A stretch of 64,000 nt of DNA from Tubulanus polymorphus (taxonomy: Eukaryota; Nemertea; Palaeonemertea; Tubulaniformes; Tubulanidae). Location: positions 9,807,450-9,871,449 of the forward strand of contig NC_134026.1 of the NCBI RefSeq assembly GCF_964204645.1. The letters run 5' to 3'. Below, in pieces: positions 12,801 to 27,800 of the stretch (positions are counted from its first letter, which is position 1; every line of letters begins with the position of its first letter). The notes under the pieces are model-generated. The model had not been told where the DNA came from and searched no databases. It saw only the letters and a program-made list of their open reading frames with translations. The translations under genes were made by a program, and so were the position numbers.

Positions 12801-15800
12801 TACTAGACTGCTAGCAGACGTAATGAGTAACGTTCAAAAGAATCTTCCTACAAATCATGCCTAATTTACTCACTTATATTCTGTTCCCTTGCCAAAATCA
12901 CTGTGGGTTTGTCAGCTGTATTTGCGACTTCGATTGCAGACGTTTCGATGCCTTGAATGACGTTCGTGGCCACCATCCTTTTTTCTTCCTCCAACTGAAT
13001 GTCTTTCCACGATTGAGCCTGTTTATCAGACAGTAAATTGTCACTCACTTTGACTATGGACTGAAATCATATGACAGAAAAAGCCTTTTAGTGAACATTA
13101 AAAGTCATCATCAGCTATGTTATCTGGTCACTTGATTCTTCCATTTTCTATATTTGAGTTCCAATTTATATCTCCAATTCCCCAATTAACTATTAAGTGC
13201 AAGTCGTCATTCGGATATAAGTCTTCAATCACGATTGGTAGAACACTATATCCGTGTTGACGCGATGAGGAGAGAATCCCACAATGATAATAAAAAGTCC
13301 GAAAATGAAACTTCGAGATAGTAGTTTATTTCAACGTATCGACTATATCCTAATAGTCATCTTCAGGAATAATGAGATACTACAGAAATTATGAGATATA
13401 TATACAATCCAGAGACAAAGAGACTAATTCAAGTAATCAGAGATGATACTAACTAAAGGAAAATGTACATTTTCCTTTAGTTTCATTTTCGGACTTTTTA
13501 TTATCATTGTGGGATTCTCTCCTCATCGCGTCAACACGGATATAGTGTTCTACCAATCGTGATCATGCTACCCACGGATCGAAATATCGTATTAAAATTC
13601 TTCTTCTTCACGTTCCCGTACCTCGTCGCTAGCTTCCGAAATTATGAGAAATGCTATATCAAATCCAGGACTGCCAAAAGTAAAGTCAAGTTCCTTCAGG
13701 AGTTTTATGCCGAAAAAGTGGTTCCGCGATCACTTTCTTGGATTTGGAAATACGACTCCAGCTCTGCATTTCCACCCGAAGCTAACAAGCAACTCAAATT
13801 CGCTATAGATCGTGCTAAGGAAGACTGTAACTATCAGTTCTACAAATTCTGTCAATCTCAAAATTATTTGAAGTCACACGTACCGGACCTATTCCTCTGG
13901 AAATCGCTCTCCACTATTGTTCAAGGCTCTGGAAAATATCATCAGCACAGAAAGTCCGTGGATCTTACCAACCAACTGAATAAACTCATTGATTCCAGCC
14001 CTTGGACTCGATTTAGCAACACCGAAAACATAGTAAATTTGTCTTCAACCACGTTATCTTCTACTCAGTGTCAACTTCTCGGCTACGGTTTGAATTTTTC
14101 TCTTCCTCATCAAGATAAACATGTTTTAGACTTTGTCACCCAATTGGAATATCGCAAATCATCTCGGAACAGTTTGGACTATAACTTTATATTCATGAAT
14201 CTACAGGCTATTTGCGATCAACTCAACAGGAACCTCTTTGAATATCTACCTCGTCGATTTCGGCTCGCCCTCCAAGAACTACGGAAGTTAAAGACTATTA
14301 AAATATCTAAGGCTGATAAAGGTGGCAAGATTGTGATTTTAGATCTGGATAATTATAATGTTAAAATGCAATCTCTCTTGGATAATCCTGGTGTTTATAA
14401 GAAACTTAAATCGAATCCTCTTCCTCGTATGCAAGCTAATTTCAACAGAAGTCTTTCGGATATTATTAAACGTTTCCCCTCCGCTAAAGAAACTCTGAAT
14501 AAGTTCCATTCACGTCTCCCCTCTTTACCATATATCTATGGATTGCCTAAAATTCATAAAGATAATGTTCCACTGCGCCCTATAGTCTCCAATTGTAATT
14601 CTCCTACATACCGGTTATCTAAATTTCTCGCGAAACAGTTATCTCCGGTGCTCGGTTCGTTCTCTCCGTCGCACCTTCGCCATAATCAACACTTACTTGA
14701 ACGTATTAAGAATATTATCCCTGGCAACGACAAATTTATATCATTTGATGTTACTTCCCTTTTTACCAATGTTCCTCTTGGACCTACTCTTGATTTCTTA
14801 AAACGCAGATTACCATCACTTAACATTAACTTCGGCATTCCTACGGATTGTATCATCGACCTTATCTCTATTTGTACGACGGACTCCTTTTTTGAATTCA
14901 ACAATTGTTTTTACGAACAGACATTCGGTATCGCTATGGGAAATCCTCTTAGTCCTATTCTAGCTAATTTATTCCTAGAACATGTTGAATCTGAAATATT
15001 GCCTCTTTACACTGATATTCACCCTAAAATCTGGCTCAGATATGTTGACGATGTTCTTGCTTTGGTTCCCTTTGACTTCAATGTTGATAACTTTCTTATA
15101 TATTTAAACTCCCTTTACCCGTCTCTGGCTTTTACGTATGAATGGGAATCTAATAGTAAAATACCTTTTCTGGATGTTTTGATTTTTAACTGTGGATCCT
15201 TTTTGAAATTCGCGGTTTATAGGAAACCTACCAACGCTGAATCCTACCTCCATTACTTCTCTTTTACTTCTCCGGATATTAAACTCGGTTTAGCTCAAGG
15301 ATTATTTCTTCGCGCTTTGAGAATTTGCGACCCCTCATTTCTACCCGATGAAATTCACCATATTAACCAATCTCTCAAAAAACTTGCCTACCCCGATTTC
15401 CTATTGAAAAAAGCTCTACTTAAAGCTCGTACTACGCATTTTAGAAATAACAACCTTAGAACTCCTACGTTGGCTACCGATAAACAGCCTATCATTGTAC
15501 CGTATGTACCTTTCCTCGAGAATTCTAAAGTTTCTCTTCGGTCACTAAATAAACAACTTATCTCTAAATACAATAATAAACTTAGTAACATATTGATTAA
15601 TAACAAACCGAAAACCGAATCCCTAAACTGTGGAATTTATAAAATACCTTGTAAAGTTTGCGACCAAGTATATATAGGAGAAACAGGTCGGAATCTTAAT
15701 CAACGCATAAAAGAGCATAAATTAGATGTAAAAAACTTTAAACCTGAAAGCGGAGTTGCTAGTCATGTTTTTCAGACTTCACACAATTTTGATTTTGCTA

Positions 15801-18800
15801 ATGCTGAATTAATTTACCCTTGCAGCGATAAAACTAGAAGACATATTTTGGAATCTGCATTAATTATTGAAAATTCGAACAACCTTGTAAACCTTAACAA
15901 TGGTTTTTCACCCCATAATAAACTTATATCAAAATTCCTCTGTAAACTGGTTAAACTCAACACTTGATTTCCCCTTTGATTATTTGTTATTTGTTCTCTC
16001 ATCAATTTCGTCTCTGACTTAACTTGTATTCACCTTTGTTTTAATTTAAGTGCCCCCTAGTTTGTCTTTCTTTTTACTACTGACTTTAAGTTTCATTTAT
16101 ATTCATACTCACTATTGTTGTTTATAATCACCCCTTAGTTTGCTTCCCTTTAATCTATTTTAGCGTGTAACTGTTTCTACGTTTCCTTTAGTTAGTATCA
16201 TCTCTGATTACTTGAATTAGTCTCTTTGTCTCTGGATTGTATATATATATCTCATAATTTCTGTAGTATCTCATTATTCCTGAAGATGACTATTAGGATA
16301 TAGTCGAAACGTTGAAATAAACTACTATCTCGAAGTTTCATTTTCGGACTTTTTATTATCATTGTGGGATTCTCTCCTCATAAGTCTTCAATACATTGAT
16401 GGTCCAGACTATACACATTTTATTCTCTAGTTTAAGCATCGTGTGAAATATGACATTGGAAATGCCAAGAAGAGCTCAAATATAGCAAAAATCACTGAGT
16501 GAATGCCGTAAAAAGCCACATGTACTAAGGGGTACATAAAAATTCAAAATCACGAATCCTTACAATATCATCAATACGATTTAGAAGACACGTGATATTT
16601 CACCTCAATTCATCATTGTTAATTCATCACTTTGAATTGATATTGATCGGGGAACTGTGGAAATGAGTTCTTTAAGTTTTTATTTTTACCTCACATTCAC
16701 CATAATCACTTTAAATTCTTAATTCTAATTTAGCGTTTATCTATCACTATGTATAACGATTATGAGTTAACAATATTAAGAAAGGTTTATCATGAAGGAG
16801 AAAATGACAAGCCTGAAAACGGGTTGTCGACAGTCGCCCGAACAAAGTTTAGACGGCAATGAATGAAATGGGATGAAACGATATTGAAATCGAAGTTAAG
16901 CAAGACTTTCAGAATAAAATGTTCCCTACGGTATTTCTTATCATTCTTTCAAATCTATTTTGGTTAGTCATATCAGAACTGTGTTAACGAGGTCCACCAG
17001 TACGCGGATCAAATCAATTTTATATGTGGATATGAAAACATCTTCGCGAGAAGGCCGTGTTATTTCTGTGAGCAATCGACGTTTTTAACCCAATGTTCGA
17101 TAATTATGTCTTTATTGTACCCTATCTAATCATCACTACCGGGTAGATGAAAAAGACAGCAAGTCTGCCCTTTCACAGTGCACGAGATTCCTATGCCATA
17201 CTGGTTTGAGGAAATGCCACCCGCTTTCCAAACCACATTGTTGTGTTTCGAGGAAAATTTATTAATTATCCCGGGATTAAAGTTGATCCGATCTGCATGG
17301 TGCATAGTTCAGGAAAAGCTAAACAAAGCTATAATACATTATGAGCAATCATTCCTGGCTTCATCACAAAAGCCCCAATTTAACAAATATTTTCGCTTTA
17401 TGAAGCCATTATGTACATACGCAACATTTTGCATGCCGACAGATCACTGACATTCAGTTATTTTGACAAACATGTTATTTGCCAATGTAATATCGAAAAG
17501 CATAACTTTCTGTCTATGCCTTGCCTAGAACACAGGGCAAATCCAGGAAGAAAGACACTCTAAATATTTGGATGGATATATGAAAGCTGTGGGTACTGGA
17601 GTGTGTAATGGGTAGTGAAGCGTGATCTGTGTGCATTTGTGGCCAGCACACGAATCACATTGTTGGTCCAGGACTCGCGAGATTTTCAACAACACGGAAG
17701 TAACGTGTAATAAATGATGACTTGAATTGCATGACTACCTACCACCCCTCATTATTGTTGGAAAACTAAATGTTCGGCACTGACTAAAAATTTGTAATAA
17801 CATTTTAGAAATGGCCAGAATTTTAACTTAGGTTCTATCTCATTTTTATTTTACAATTGCGATTGGTATAATTTTTTTTAAACGGCCGTTAAGGCTTCAT
17901 GTTTTGTCTGCAATTCACTGCAAATAGTTACGCAACTACGCACATTTCAGTGTTTTTTGCAGCTGTACACTCAATCGGCACCGTTCGTGACTAGCTTCAG
18001 TGCGGAATTATCATTAATTAACATCGCCATATCACATCATCAACTTATATTGTGCCTTTAAACCCTAAAAGCCGAAATAATTGAAATGCACACACGATTT
18101 CTATCATTGAAAATTGAGAGAGTGGCCATGTTTGTGTTTGCTGCTTCGCGTAATCCCGCGCGGTGGTGCAACCACGCGGAGTGGGGCCGATACGTCCAGA
18201 ATGTTTTCGAAGGGAAAACATAACTGCAAAGGAAAGAAACCTTAATTCCAGCAAAATAAGTACCAATTTCATGTACTCGGGTGCATTGTCAGAGCATTTT
18301 TCATCTTCCCAAAATAATTCTTAACTGATTCCTGCTAGCATGCACAGGTAGCCAGTGCGACTTTCATGTATTTTTAAGTGGACTTTTTATAACGGTCAAT
18401 TGTGAGCGCAGAGCTCTGAATGAAGGATCTAGTAGACCTCCATCACTAGCCGAGGTTTACACTACCACTATTTAAACTGGCCTAAAGTGACCCATACCTG
18501 GAACGGGCCAGAACGCTACAGATAGTTATCACTGGCCCCAAAATATATCGACTGACCTAGTATTTTACCCTGAATGAAATTTGTATCTTAATGATACGTT
18601 TTTGTGAATACCCAGCTGTTATTTACTATTTGATGTTTTACAACTACCTGGACAGCAAACTTTTCCAAATTCTAGGACATTTTTAAAACAATTAGAACTG
18701 ATACATCGTGTTTAGCAGGTATGTGCCTAAACAGTATTTAAGATAGGCCTATATGAATCTGCAATACATTAATTCTAGGCAATATAGAAATACTTAAAAT

Positions 18801-21800
18801 TGAAAACTAAATTAAATCAGCTTGATGATGATTTAGTGATCAGTTTATTTCAAAAGAATTCATACCGCAGAGATTTAAATTACAAGTTTCTGTCCACATA
18901 CAAAACTACTGGTCCATTCTAAATATTAGTACGGACTAGGTCTTAAATTAGGTCAGTTGGTCCTTTCTAAATTGGAACATTTTAGATGACAGTTTGAATG
19001 CTACGACCTTAGTTCAACTCTATTCCTCAGAGAAAATGCATGCAAAAACCTACCTCAGTTATTTCTTCAGCCACTTTTAATCTATTCGATCTTGATTCTA
19101 ATTTGTATGATGACTGTTCTTTTAAAACGTTCACCATATCTTTCAGGACTCGTGAAGTTGCAGCTAAATCACCGCCGGACATGTCCATTCGGTTTGTTTT
19201 ATTTCCTAATTCCTTGGCGATATTAGCCACAGGTTCGCCATTTTCAATCTACATATTAAAAGAGACCAAGTTAATTTCTACAGGACATTGGGGCATGTAA
19301 AATTTGGATTAGACATTTGCTGCAATTCGAGACTATGCAGTGGTTGACAACCGTGCCACGGTATATACCACATATGCAGGTATTCGCACAGTATCGCCAC
19401 ATAGTGAATCAGGCCTACAGCCAGGATTTTTCAAAGGCAAATTCTACACATGACACTAAACAGAAATTTCCTAGCATGCCCTTTGATCATCACACATTTG
19501 TGGCTTTTTCAACAAGACGTCACAGGCCTTTTCCTAAAATTTAAAAAAAAGGCAAGTGGAATAATTTATGGGTTCCTGTGAATCCCTCAAACCCCTTGGC
19601 AATCCAGGCCTACTGGGCAAGGTTCCTTCGGACTTCGTCATGGCTATAGGACAGGTATAGGATCAAAATGTAAATCGGCTCCTTCATGGCTGAGTGTTAA
19701 TATCAGTAGCATTCTTATGATAATATAATCAAAGATCATGAGAGCTGGTGTGAAGAATTCCATAGGTTGATTACGGAATCCACGTTGAAAGGAATATTTC
19801 ATGCGGAGGAATGTTATGATCTTGAATCTTCCGAGTGCCTCGAATATCTGAGTTTATCCTAGTCATCAGGTACCAGTGCTGGTTAAGAAAAATATTTCTT
19901 CGAGCACAGTAGGAAACATTCTATGGTCTTAATCACTGTAGACAAGTGCATAGGTCTAGTGAAAAGGCCCAGTTTCAATGTCCAGAGTTTGATGACATTT
20001 TAATAGGCTTAGATATTACAACTGGATTTAATAAATCAGATCAGTTATAACACAAGCCAGTCTAATCGAGGCTTGAACACACACAAGTTGATGCTCAGAA
20101 ATGGCTTAAACTTAAAACCGATCTTAGGCAATTTTGCTGCATTTAACATTTGAACAACTTAAGACTATTCTTTAGATTCAAGACAAAATTGTGACTGAAA
20201 TCTTAAATAGTCTTACAGGAACAAATAGATCTTAAAATGGGCTTCGTCTGGATTCTGCACAGTAATCTAACCTCCCCAACACATTAACGGTAGCATTCAT
20301 ATATTATCAAACTACATGTACACTTCTGGTATACATAAAAGCCATTACACCAAATGTAGTTCGGATTTCTTAACATTCAACGAAAAAGTTCTAAACTATA
20401 CAAAACCTGCTGAGAAAGAAACTCGCAAAAATGTTCAGTTAAAAAAAGTATTTTTTACCATTGAATTGATTTCTTTAACCCACTGTGAAGTACATTTACT
20501 CAAATCTGGATTCTCACTCCATTTTACCGGATGTTCTTTGCATGTATGATGTGCTTCCCCTGCAATTGATAAATGAAAATGCATGGAGTGCATAAATATT
20601 TTAAACATCTCCATATTCTTATATTCTCTTAACAATTTGACTACTACTGATATATGGTCAATTGATCACATAGTAGGCGAATTCCTAGATAAAACTACCA
20701 ATCGCTTTCATGTAATAGGATTCAAATTGAAGCTGTGAGCAAGGCCCAATTAAGTTAATGACTATGTTTCTATGAGCCATACATCTACTGGTATATACCT
20801 GTGAATCCAACAGGACAGTCATGTGCAGCAGTGTGTCCCGCTCTGGTCATCGGCCATGTGATACCACGCGCAGTAACTTCACGGCAGTATTGTGCGACGG
20901 GTTTTGGATTTACAGGTGTCGTTTTTGCAGTAGTTGTTCGAGATTCTGTAGTAGTGGTTGTTTGCGTAGATTTTGTAGTTGCAACAGTAGTAGATTCTAA
21001 AACCACAAAGGAAACATTTCAAATAATCAAATAGTGACTTCTGGTTTCAATCGTTAACTTTTCATGAAATGGCCTTCTGGGGGGAACTGCGTTTACAAAT
21101 ATAAAGCCGTTGAAGAGAAAATCAAATTGATCAGTGGAAATGAAATATGAACCATTTACATTAGTAAAATAATCCAAGGAAACTAAATGGAAAAAAAACT
21201 AAAATGGTAGTTCAGAGCTCCATGCTGAGTGCATCTGTCACCTTCAGTGACATGGTTACACTAATTATGACTCATGTAATAACGTGGAATTCCAAGCCTA
21301 CTATTTGTCACCGTGTCAATGAATTAAGCTAGACAGTGGTGCCATCTACGCAAATCTACACTTAAGGCAAAGCACTCTCTATATGAACAACCCACGCAAT
21401 ATTTCTTAATATCAACGAGACAACCATGTGGACTTTGTCAAACAAATTGATTTCGAGATATTTGATATACGATTGCCAGCATAAGAACTGCTTTAATCAC
21501 GTACTAACAATAATGACTGATTGGTATAATAGTGAAGCTGGCTGGTGATCACGTAGATATACATGTACAGGAAATTCTAATCAAGATGATTATAGCTCTC
21601 CCGCGCACATAAATAAACCACACCTACGAGCAACATGACACATTCCATTCTTTATCTAGGATGGTGCGCTGGTTAGAGCAGTTATCCACCGGTGCAACCC
21701 TCCAAATACATTATGTAGAGCCAATTACATAATGTGAAATTTAAACAAAATCTTAAATAACAAATTTACATCTTGAGAGTACATCAATTCATGTCCTTCA

Positions 21801-24800
21801 GCCCATCCCCTGTAATAATAGCTGCTACTTCTTTTTTACTTGTAACATTGCAATGTCGAAATGAAACATCGTCGATGGTAAACATGAATACCTAGCTAAG
21901 ATAGTAAAAGAAGTCGCCGAACACATATGAAACGAAAAAAAAGAATGTTTCAATTCAAGAAGAGAGTTGTACTCGATTGAGATATTAATGCCATATCTTT
22001 TGCATATCTATATGAAAGATAATGAATGAATATAGACAGGCGACTTATGATATACATATTGATGATCTTATGAAATTTTTCCTACAGTGTTACAGTAAAA
22101 CTCAGATGAATCTAGACCACCGCTATCAACTCCATATTGAAAATCTGATTTCAAAATGAAATGAAATTGGACTGTTGGACAAAATTCTTCACATTTTGCA
22201 GTCAAGACTTACATGGTTTACATTTATGTATATGTTTACTATCATACTGTATATACACCAGGAGAACTTTCTCCATAGGCAGCAATTAGTATCATTATAT
22301 TGACTCTGAAATCGGGTTAACACGGCATACTTACTTCATAAACAGCCAGTAAACTACGGGGACCGAGAAAAATGAACATAATTGCCGATGATTGGTCTAC
22401 AGGATGACGAAGACCCAGTGGTAGGCCGGTGTGTGCGCTTCCATTAGATGTTTTGTGATAACCTAAACTATGCGGCAACAACATCAGGGCAGAGTACCAA
22501 AAACAATATACAATATGGAGTTAGAGGGTATTAGTACTGGAATTCTTTTGATATGCACGATAATGATATACATATATAAATATGTATGTGGACTATGTGT
22601 ATATCAACATATAAAACCATTCAGACAAAATAAAAATAATATTCTGATATAATTATTTCATAATGTCTGTTTATGAGATCTGCTAAACAAAAACGTTTTT
22701 CAGTCCGCGTTGATTTAAAAGATATCATAGTCATTAGAAAAATATTTTGAATTGAAATTCGCTAGTAGACTAGTAGTAGACAACAAAATTGTAAGATGTT
22801 GCTTTAAATTTCTTTGCTATGGCTTTAAACCGAAAATAAAGTAGGTCATAAACATGCGAATGTGGCACTTGACACCGGGTGGTTTTGCTATGAAATATTA
22901 TGAGTTGTTTAAAAATCTATTATTTTACCTGTTGTTAAGATGAAGGTGATGACATAAACAAGATAAGCTATTTAGTTCAGTTAGAATAACCAAAACCCTA
23001 GAAGATGCTCAGTTATTAGTAGAGAATTTTTCAAGCATTAGTTCAGAGTCAAATAATCCAACTTTCAAGATTTCAAAGAGTCAGATTTGAATGTCAAGAG
23101 TCAAATTTGAATCTCACAATGACTGAGAGACTGAGGTCTTAAAATCCCTTTCACCAATTCAGATTTAAATCCGTATAAATCGTGTACAAACTCTTGGAGG
23201 TCGAACATTTCTTCGACCCAGTATTTACAGATTTGTCGGCAAGAATTAAAATTCCTTTTTAGCCCTAAATGCCTTCTTAAGAAAACAACTAAAGTACATT
23301 TTTCCATCAGATGTGAAACTATTGTTTAGTAGCGAAACATTCCTGGAAATCCGTCTGCAAGTATCCGGCACGCAAGCATTTATCATTATACAATTACAAT
23401 AATCAGAAGATCAAGACTTTGCATATAAATAGATGCCAATTGAAGAGGAATCAAAGGACTAATCGATTACGACATAAAACATAACAACAATAGAGCAAAA
23501 TTGCAAGCGACAAAAGGAGCGATATTTATATGCAGTTCTTATATATACAAGTTTTCAAAAACATGAGCATTTCAGTTTAGATAATTCAATGTTGAAACTT
23601 TGAAGATCACGGTCCAGTTTCTTGAAAAAGTTAAACCTTATGACGCTTGAGTTAGAATTGCTGCCTTCATTCAAAACTTGGAAGTAACCAATAGCTAACG
23701 ACAACAAAACCTAAAGCTCAACTTCGTCGTAAAACCGGGCCCAGATCACATTTTCATGCCAAAAACGTTAGATAAGATGGGTTGATGGTAGTTTTCGGAA
23801 GAAGCATTTCCACATAATTTTGATGTGGTCGATGAACATGCACAGTAGTAGACTCTGCCTTACTTGGTACCGGTCAACTCGGTAGATCGCTTGAGTTGGT
23901 GAACCTTACTAAAATAGTTTTAAGAAAAACCAACCCGATTCTCAACTCTGTGAAATATTCACAGTCCCATCACTACGATGTAAGGCAGAATTTACCATAT
24001 TAGCAACACAAAAAATGCAAAAGGTTAATAAACAGAAGCCGTGATCACTAAAGCAATTTTGGCCCGGGCCAATCATTCATGCTGGTGCCAAATGTTACTT
24101 GACTAGATATGTCAAACAAGGCCAGAGCCTAATCTAAGCAATTCTAGCAACACATTATTCCAAGAATTTGTTCGAGGAACTCATCACTTGCCACTGCATC
24201 GTTTTGATGGCAGTAACGAGTGAAAGTACTTTCTACAGATGAGCACAGGCCAAATTCGACTCGGTGTTTGATCAGGACCAAATCATCTACGTGGTATTGG
24301 CTAATGGCCGATTCAAGACAAGACACACCATGCAGGGCAAATGCATGATATTTTCTGACTAGAGGGACACACATATATCAGCATATTTCTTTTTAAGGTG
24401 ACAAGTTAAAAAAGAACAACATACTACAATAGACACAGATTTACATATATACCTGTAGTGAGTGCTACAGTGGTCGGAATTTCAGCTGAAATTAGAGCAA
24501 TTTCGAGAGCAAACTATTATAGAAGTATGTCATCAGGCAATAAAAAGAATACATGCAATTTCAAATATTGCATTCGCAGTTGAATAAGCGTGCCCTTTGA
24601 CAGAAGTGACTGAAAGAAACATGAAGGATATATGTATATTGCCTACGAGGAATTAAAAAACAAAGATTTAATCGAGCATCACAGGAACACTTCCTGCATT
24701 TCATTTCTATTATCACTCGCCGGCTTGATAGAGGCCAGCTAAGTGCGGATTTTGATAAAACCCAGGGGCCGGTTCCATAGTCACGACTTAAGACCAAAAG

Positions 24801-27800
24801 TGGTCTTAAAACCTTAAGACTGGTCTTAAGTTGTTAGATTGGCTATAGAACTAAGTTTGCCTTAGACCGGTCTTAAGTCTATGCTCTGTCTATGGAACCG
24901 GCCCCAGGTCATTACTACTCACTGGTCAAACAACGCAAAGGCTTATGTACCATTACACAGAACATGATAATACCCAGAATTCTCAGATTCCCTGATTAAT
25001 TTCATCAGGCCAGTTTATTTACTGTACTACCATATCATCTTGGAGGTTTGAATAATGTGACATATAAAAGCCAGGTTCATATCGCCTCGCAAATCATTCT
25101 CCCTCAAAAAGATCTGGAATGATCTGATGGCATTACGCAATTCAGCCATGACTTGAAACTCTACCTCAGTAGCAGAACAGACTAAATGCAATATCTTAAT
25201 AGACTAGTTTCTAACACAAAATAATTTGAATGAAAAGTAGTCGATCAATTGAAAATTGTACTAGAAATGAATCTGATTGTGAGCATATCTATAGGAATTG
25301 CACACTAAAAGGGTATCAACTAGTACTTTCAAATAGTAGTGGTAGTCAGGTCTGCAACAACAGACAGGGGATAATGCACTAAAATCAGTTTTGCTCAACA
25401 GTAGAATAGTAAATAAAGCGCTATTTCTCATATTCTGATGTAAAAATTGGTATGCAACTGGTCTCGTGCGTTGACAGGGTTTGAGGGCAGGGTCTGAAAC
25501 ACGGCCACACGTCTGAAACACGGTCCCGGCCCCGGTCCCGGCCGCGGCCGCACACGTCTTAAACACGGCCGCGGCCGCTCTTTTATTCGTTTAAATGGTC
25601 AAATGAAAGAAAAAAGAGATTTTCTACTATCTATCTCTCTCTATATAGACTATTTCACTTTTGAACGGTTAAGCTTCAATCGACTCTGTCATTTTGGCCC
25701 AAACCAGATGCCTATCTATCTACCCTTTTGCTTTGCGAGGAGCTATAATCAAATTTTGATAAAATAATACATTTAGTTAGTATGAGTTTTTTATGTAGTG
25801 GCTATAATATCAATGGGAAGGCAGGAATCTGGGCCCCAAGACCACCCCCTAAATCTGCCACTGGAAAAAAGGTTTCATGGAGAATCAGATGACACTATAG
25901 ACAAGAGGCTATATATTGACATAACATGCTAAACCTAAGATCCATAAACTTAAGATCCCCAAATAGGGCCTATACTTATTTTATCATACTTGAATGAATC
26001 CTTAATATTACGTTTGCCAGACTGGCGGAGATGTTTTGCAGTCTTTTGGGTTTGTTTGCGTGAAAGTAAGATTTAAGCAAAATCACCCTAAAAGGTTTGA
26101 ATGCATTTCTATTTATTAAATGTTACATAGTTTACAAATTAGCAAGTCGCCTTAAAATCAAGATTGTTGATTTTCTCTAAAAGTTAGTTTTATCTATCTC
26201 CAGGTGACCACTCTTGATTCGCCAAGACAACAGTCTGTTTTAAGCGATTTTATTCAACCAAGAAACCCCTGAGATAACGCTCCGCGTTATAGCATTATAC
26301 AAGTTCCACACGTAATTTACAGGCTCCTTTCATTAATTTTTCAAATTTTTTATGCATACATGCAGTATTTATGTTAATCTGACCATGGTAGTTGACAGAC
26401 CGCACATAGAAGCGGCTCAATATTTCAGGGGCCTTAGGCTTTTTTTTGGTTCTTAGGTTAAGTAAAGACCTGCATTGAGAGTGCATTACTTTGCGCCAAC
26501 AAATCAACTTTTCTACCTTAAATGTATCACCCACACGATACCCGAAAAGCTCGTATGGATAATTTACTTTGGGGAAACTGAGTTATTTACCTCCTTTGAC
26601 TGGTGATTCTAATTTGGGTGAGAGTATGTTTTGTTGCCTGTTTTTTTTTTGTTGTTGAATATTATGTATTGATCACTAGTTGATAATTGTGGGATAAAAT
26701 GAACACTATTGTTTGTTTGTCCACTTTCTGAAAATCATAGCAGATAGGCATCTGGTTTGGGGCAAAAAGACATTGAAGCTTAAACCGTTCAAAGTTGAAA
26801 TAGTTTATATTTGGACTTTTGATAGATAGTAGAAAATCTCTTTCTTCTTTCATTTGACCATTTAAATGAAAACAAAGAGCGGCCGCGGCCGTGTTTTAGA
26901 CGTGTGTGGCCGCGGCCGGGACTGGGGCTGGGACCGTGTTTCAGACGTGTGGCCGCGGCCGGGGCCGGGGCCGGGGCCGTGTTTCAGACCCTACCAAATA
27001 CTTTACTTCAATTTCATCAAAAACATTATATCCAAAGAGAGAATTCAGAAAATTATTGTCGCTGCAGTCACTGCACTTACAACGCCATTGCAAAGCTTGT
27101 ATATAGGCTCTTAGCTGTGAGAATTTCACGCTTGTCGCCCACGCATGTTGGACAAGGGCACATGCAAATACCCTTCCCATATCGGTACACGTTTAGTGGA
27201 GAAAATGAGATTTTCTTCCTTCTACACGATATTTTGGGTAAAAATATGAATGAAGTCATCATTCTTTTTAATCCATAATTAATCTCTGTTCTGTCACATA
27301 AAGTGGCGCGAACATTTTGATTAAGGTAGAATAGAATCTCAGAAAGATAGAATCGAATAAAATAGAATCTAATGGAAAAACTAACAGATAAATCATACAC
27401 TATTTGCGTTTTTTTTTTCCAACCGAATTGCATAATCGGTTTATATCGATTACGGGTATTCGTGCCAGTCAGTCACTTAGACATTGGTGTAATTCAATGA
27501 TTACTCCAAGCTTAGACTATGAAACGGCGCGGCCATATCTCATCAATTGTAGGCTTTATAATCGATGATTTTAATACACAGCCGATGACTCACCAACGGT
27601 GGAGAGCAAACATGATTTGCGATAAAGGCAAAAAAAACTATAGCGTGTAGTAATCTTGTAAATATACCGACATCAGGCAAGAGATCTATACTTTCGCAAA
27701 CTTTTAAAAACATTTTACAAGCATAGCGATGTGCTCTGAAAATATAATCTATACACCATTTGTCCTGACTGACGTAGACCACAGGAGAGCCGAATACAAA

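Larger units (their letters stand above)
13229..16379 (+). mobile_element. Penelope-like retroelement (PLE), apparently intact
   Basis: The insertion is flanked by a 12-bp direct repeat, ATAAGTCTTCAA, at 13217-13228 and 16380-16391. It carries one long ORF with reverse transcriptase and GIY-YIG endonuclease. The 3' end (about 16187-16379) is repeated in inverted orientation at the 5' end (13265-13452), preceded by an inverted copy of the 5' leader, and part of it is repeated directly just before the ORF. Such rearranged terminal repeats and TSDs of this length are typical of Penelope elements. It lies antisense to the receptor gene, in its exon 6-7 intron. Confidence 0.93.

Noticed and set aside
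26866-27278. Overlapping open frames with Gly/Arg/Pro-rich starts, plus similar frames near 25261-25566
   Set aside because: They cross the GC-rich iterated ends of the fold-back element; composition explains them.
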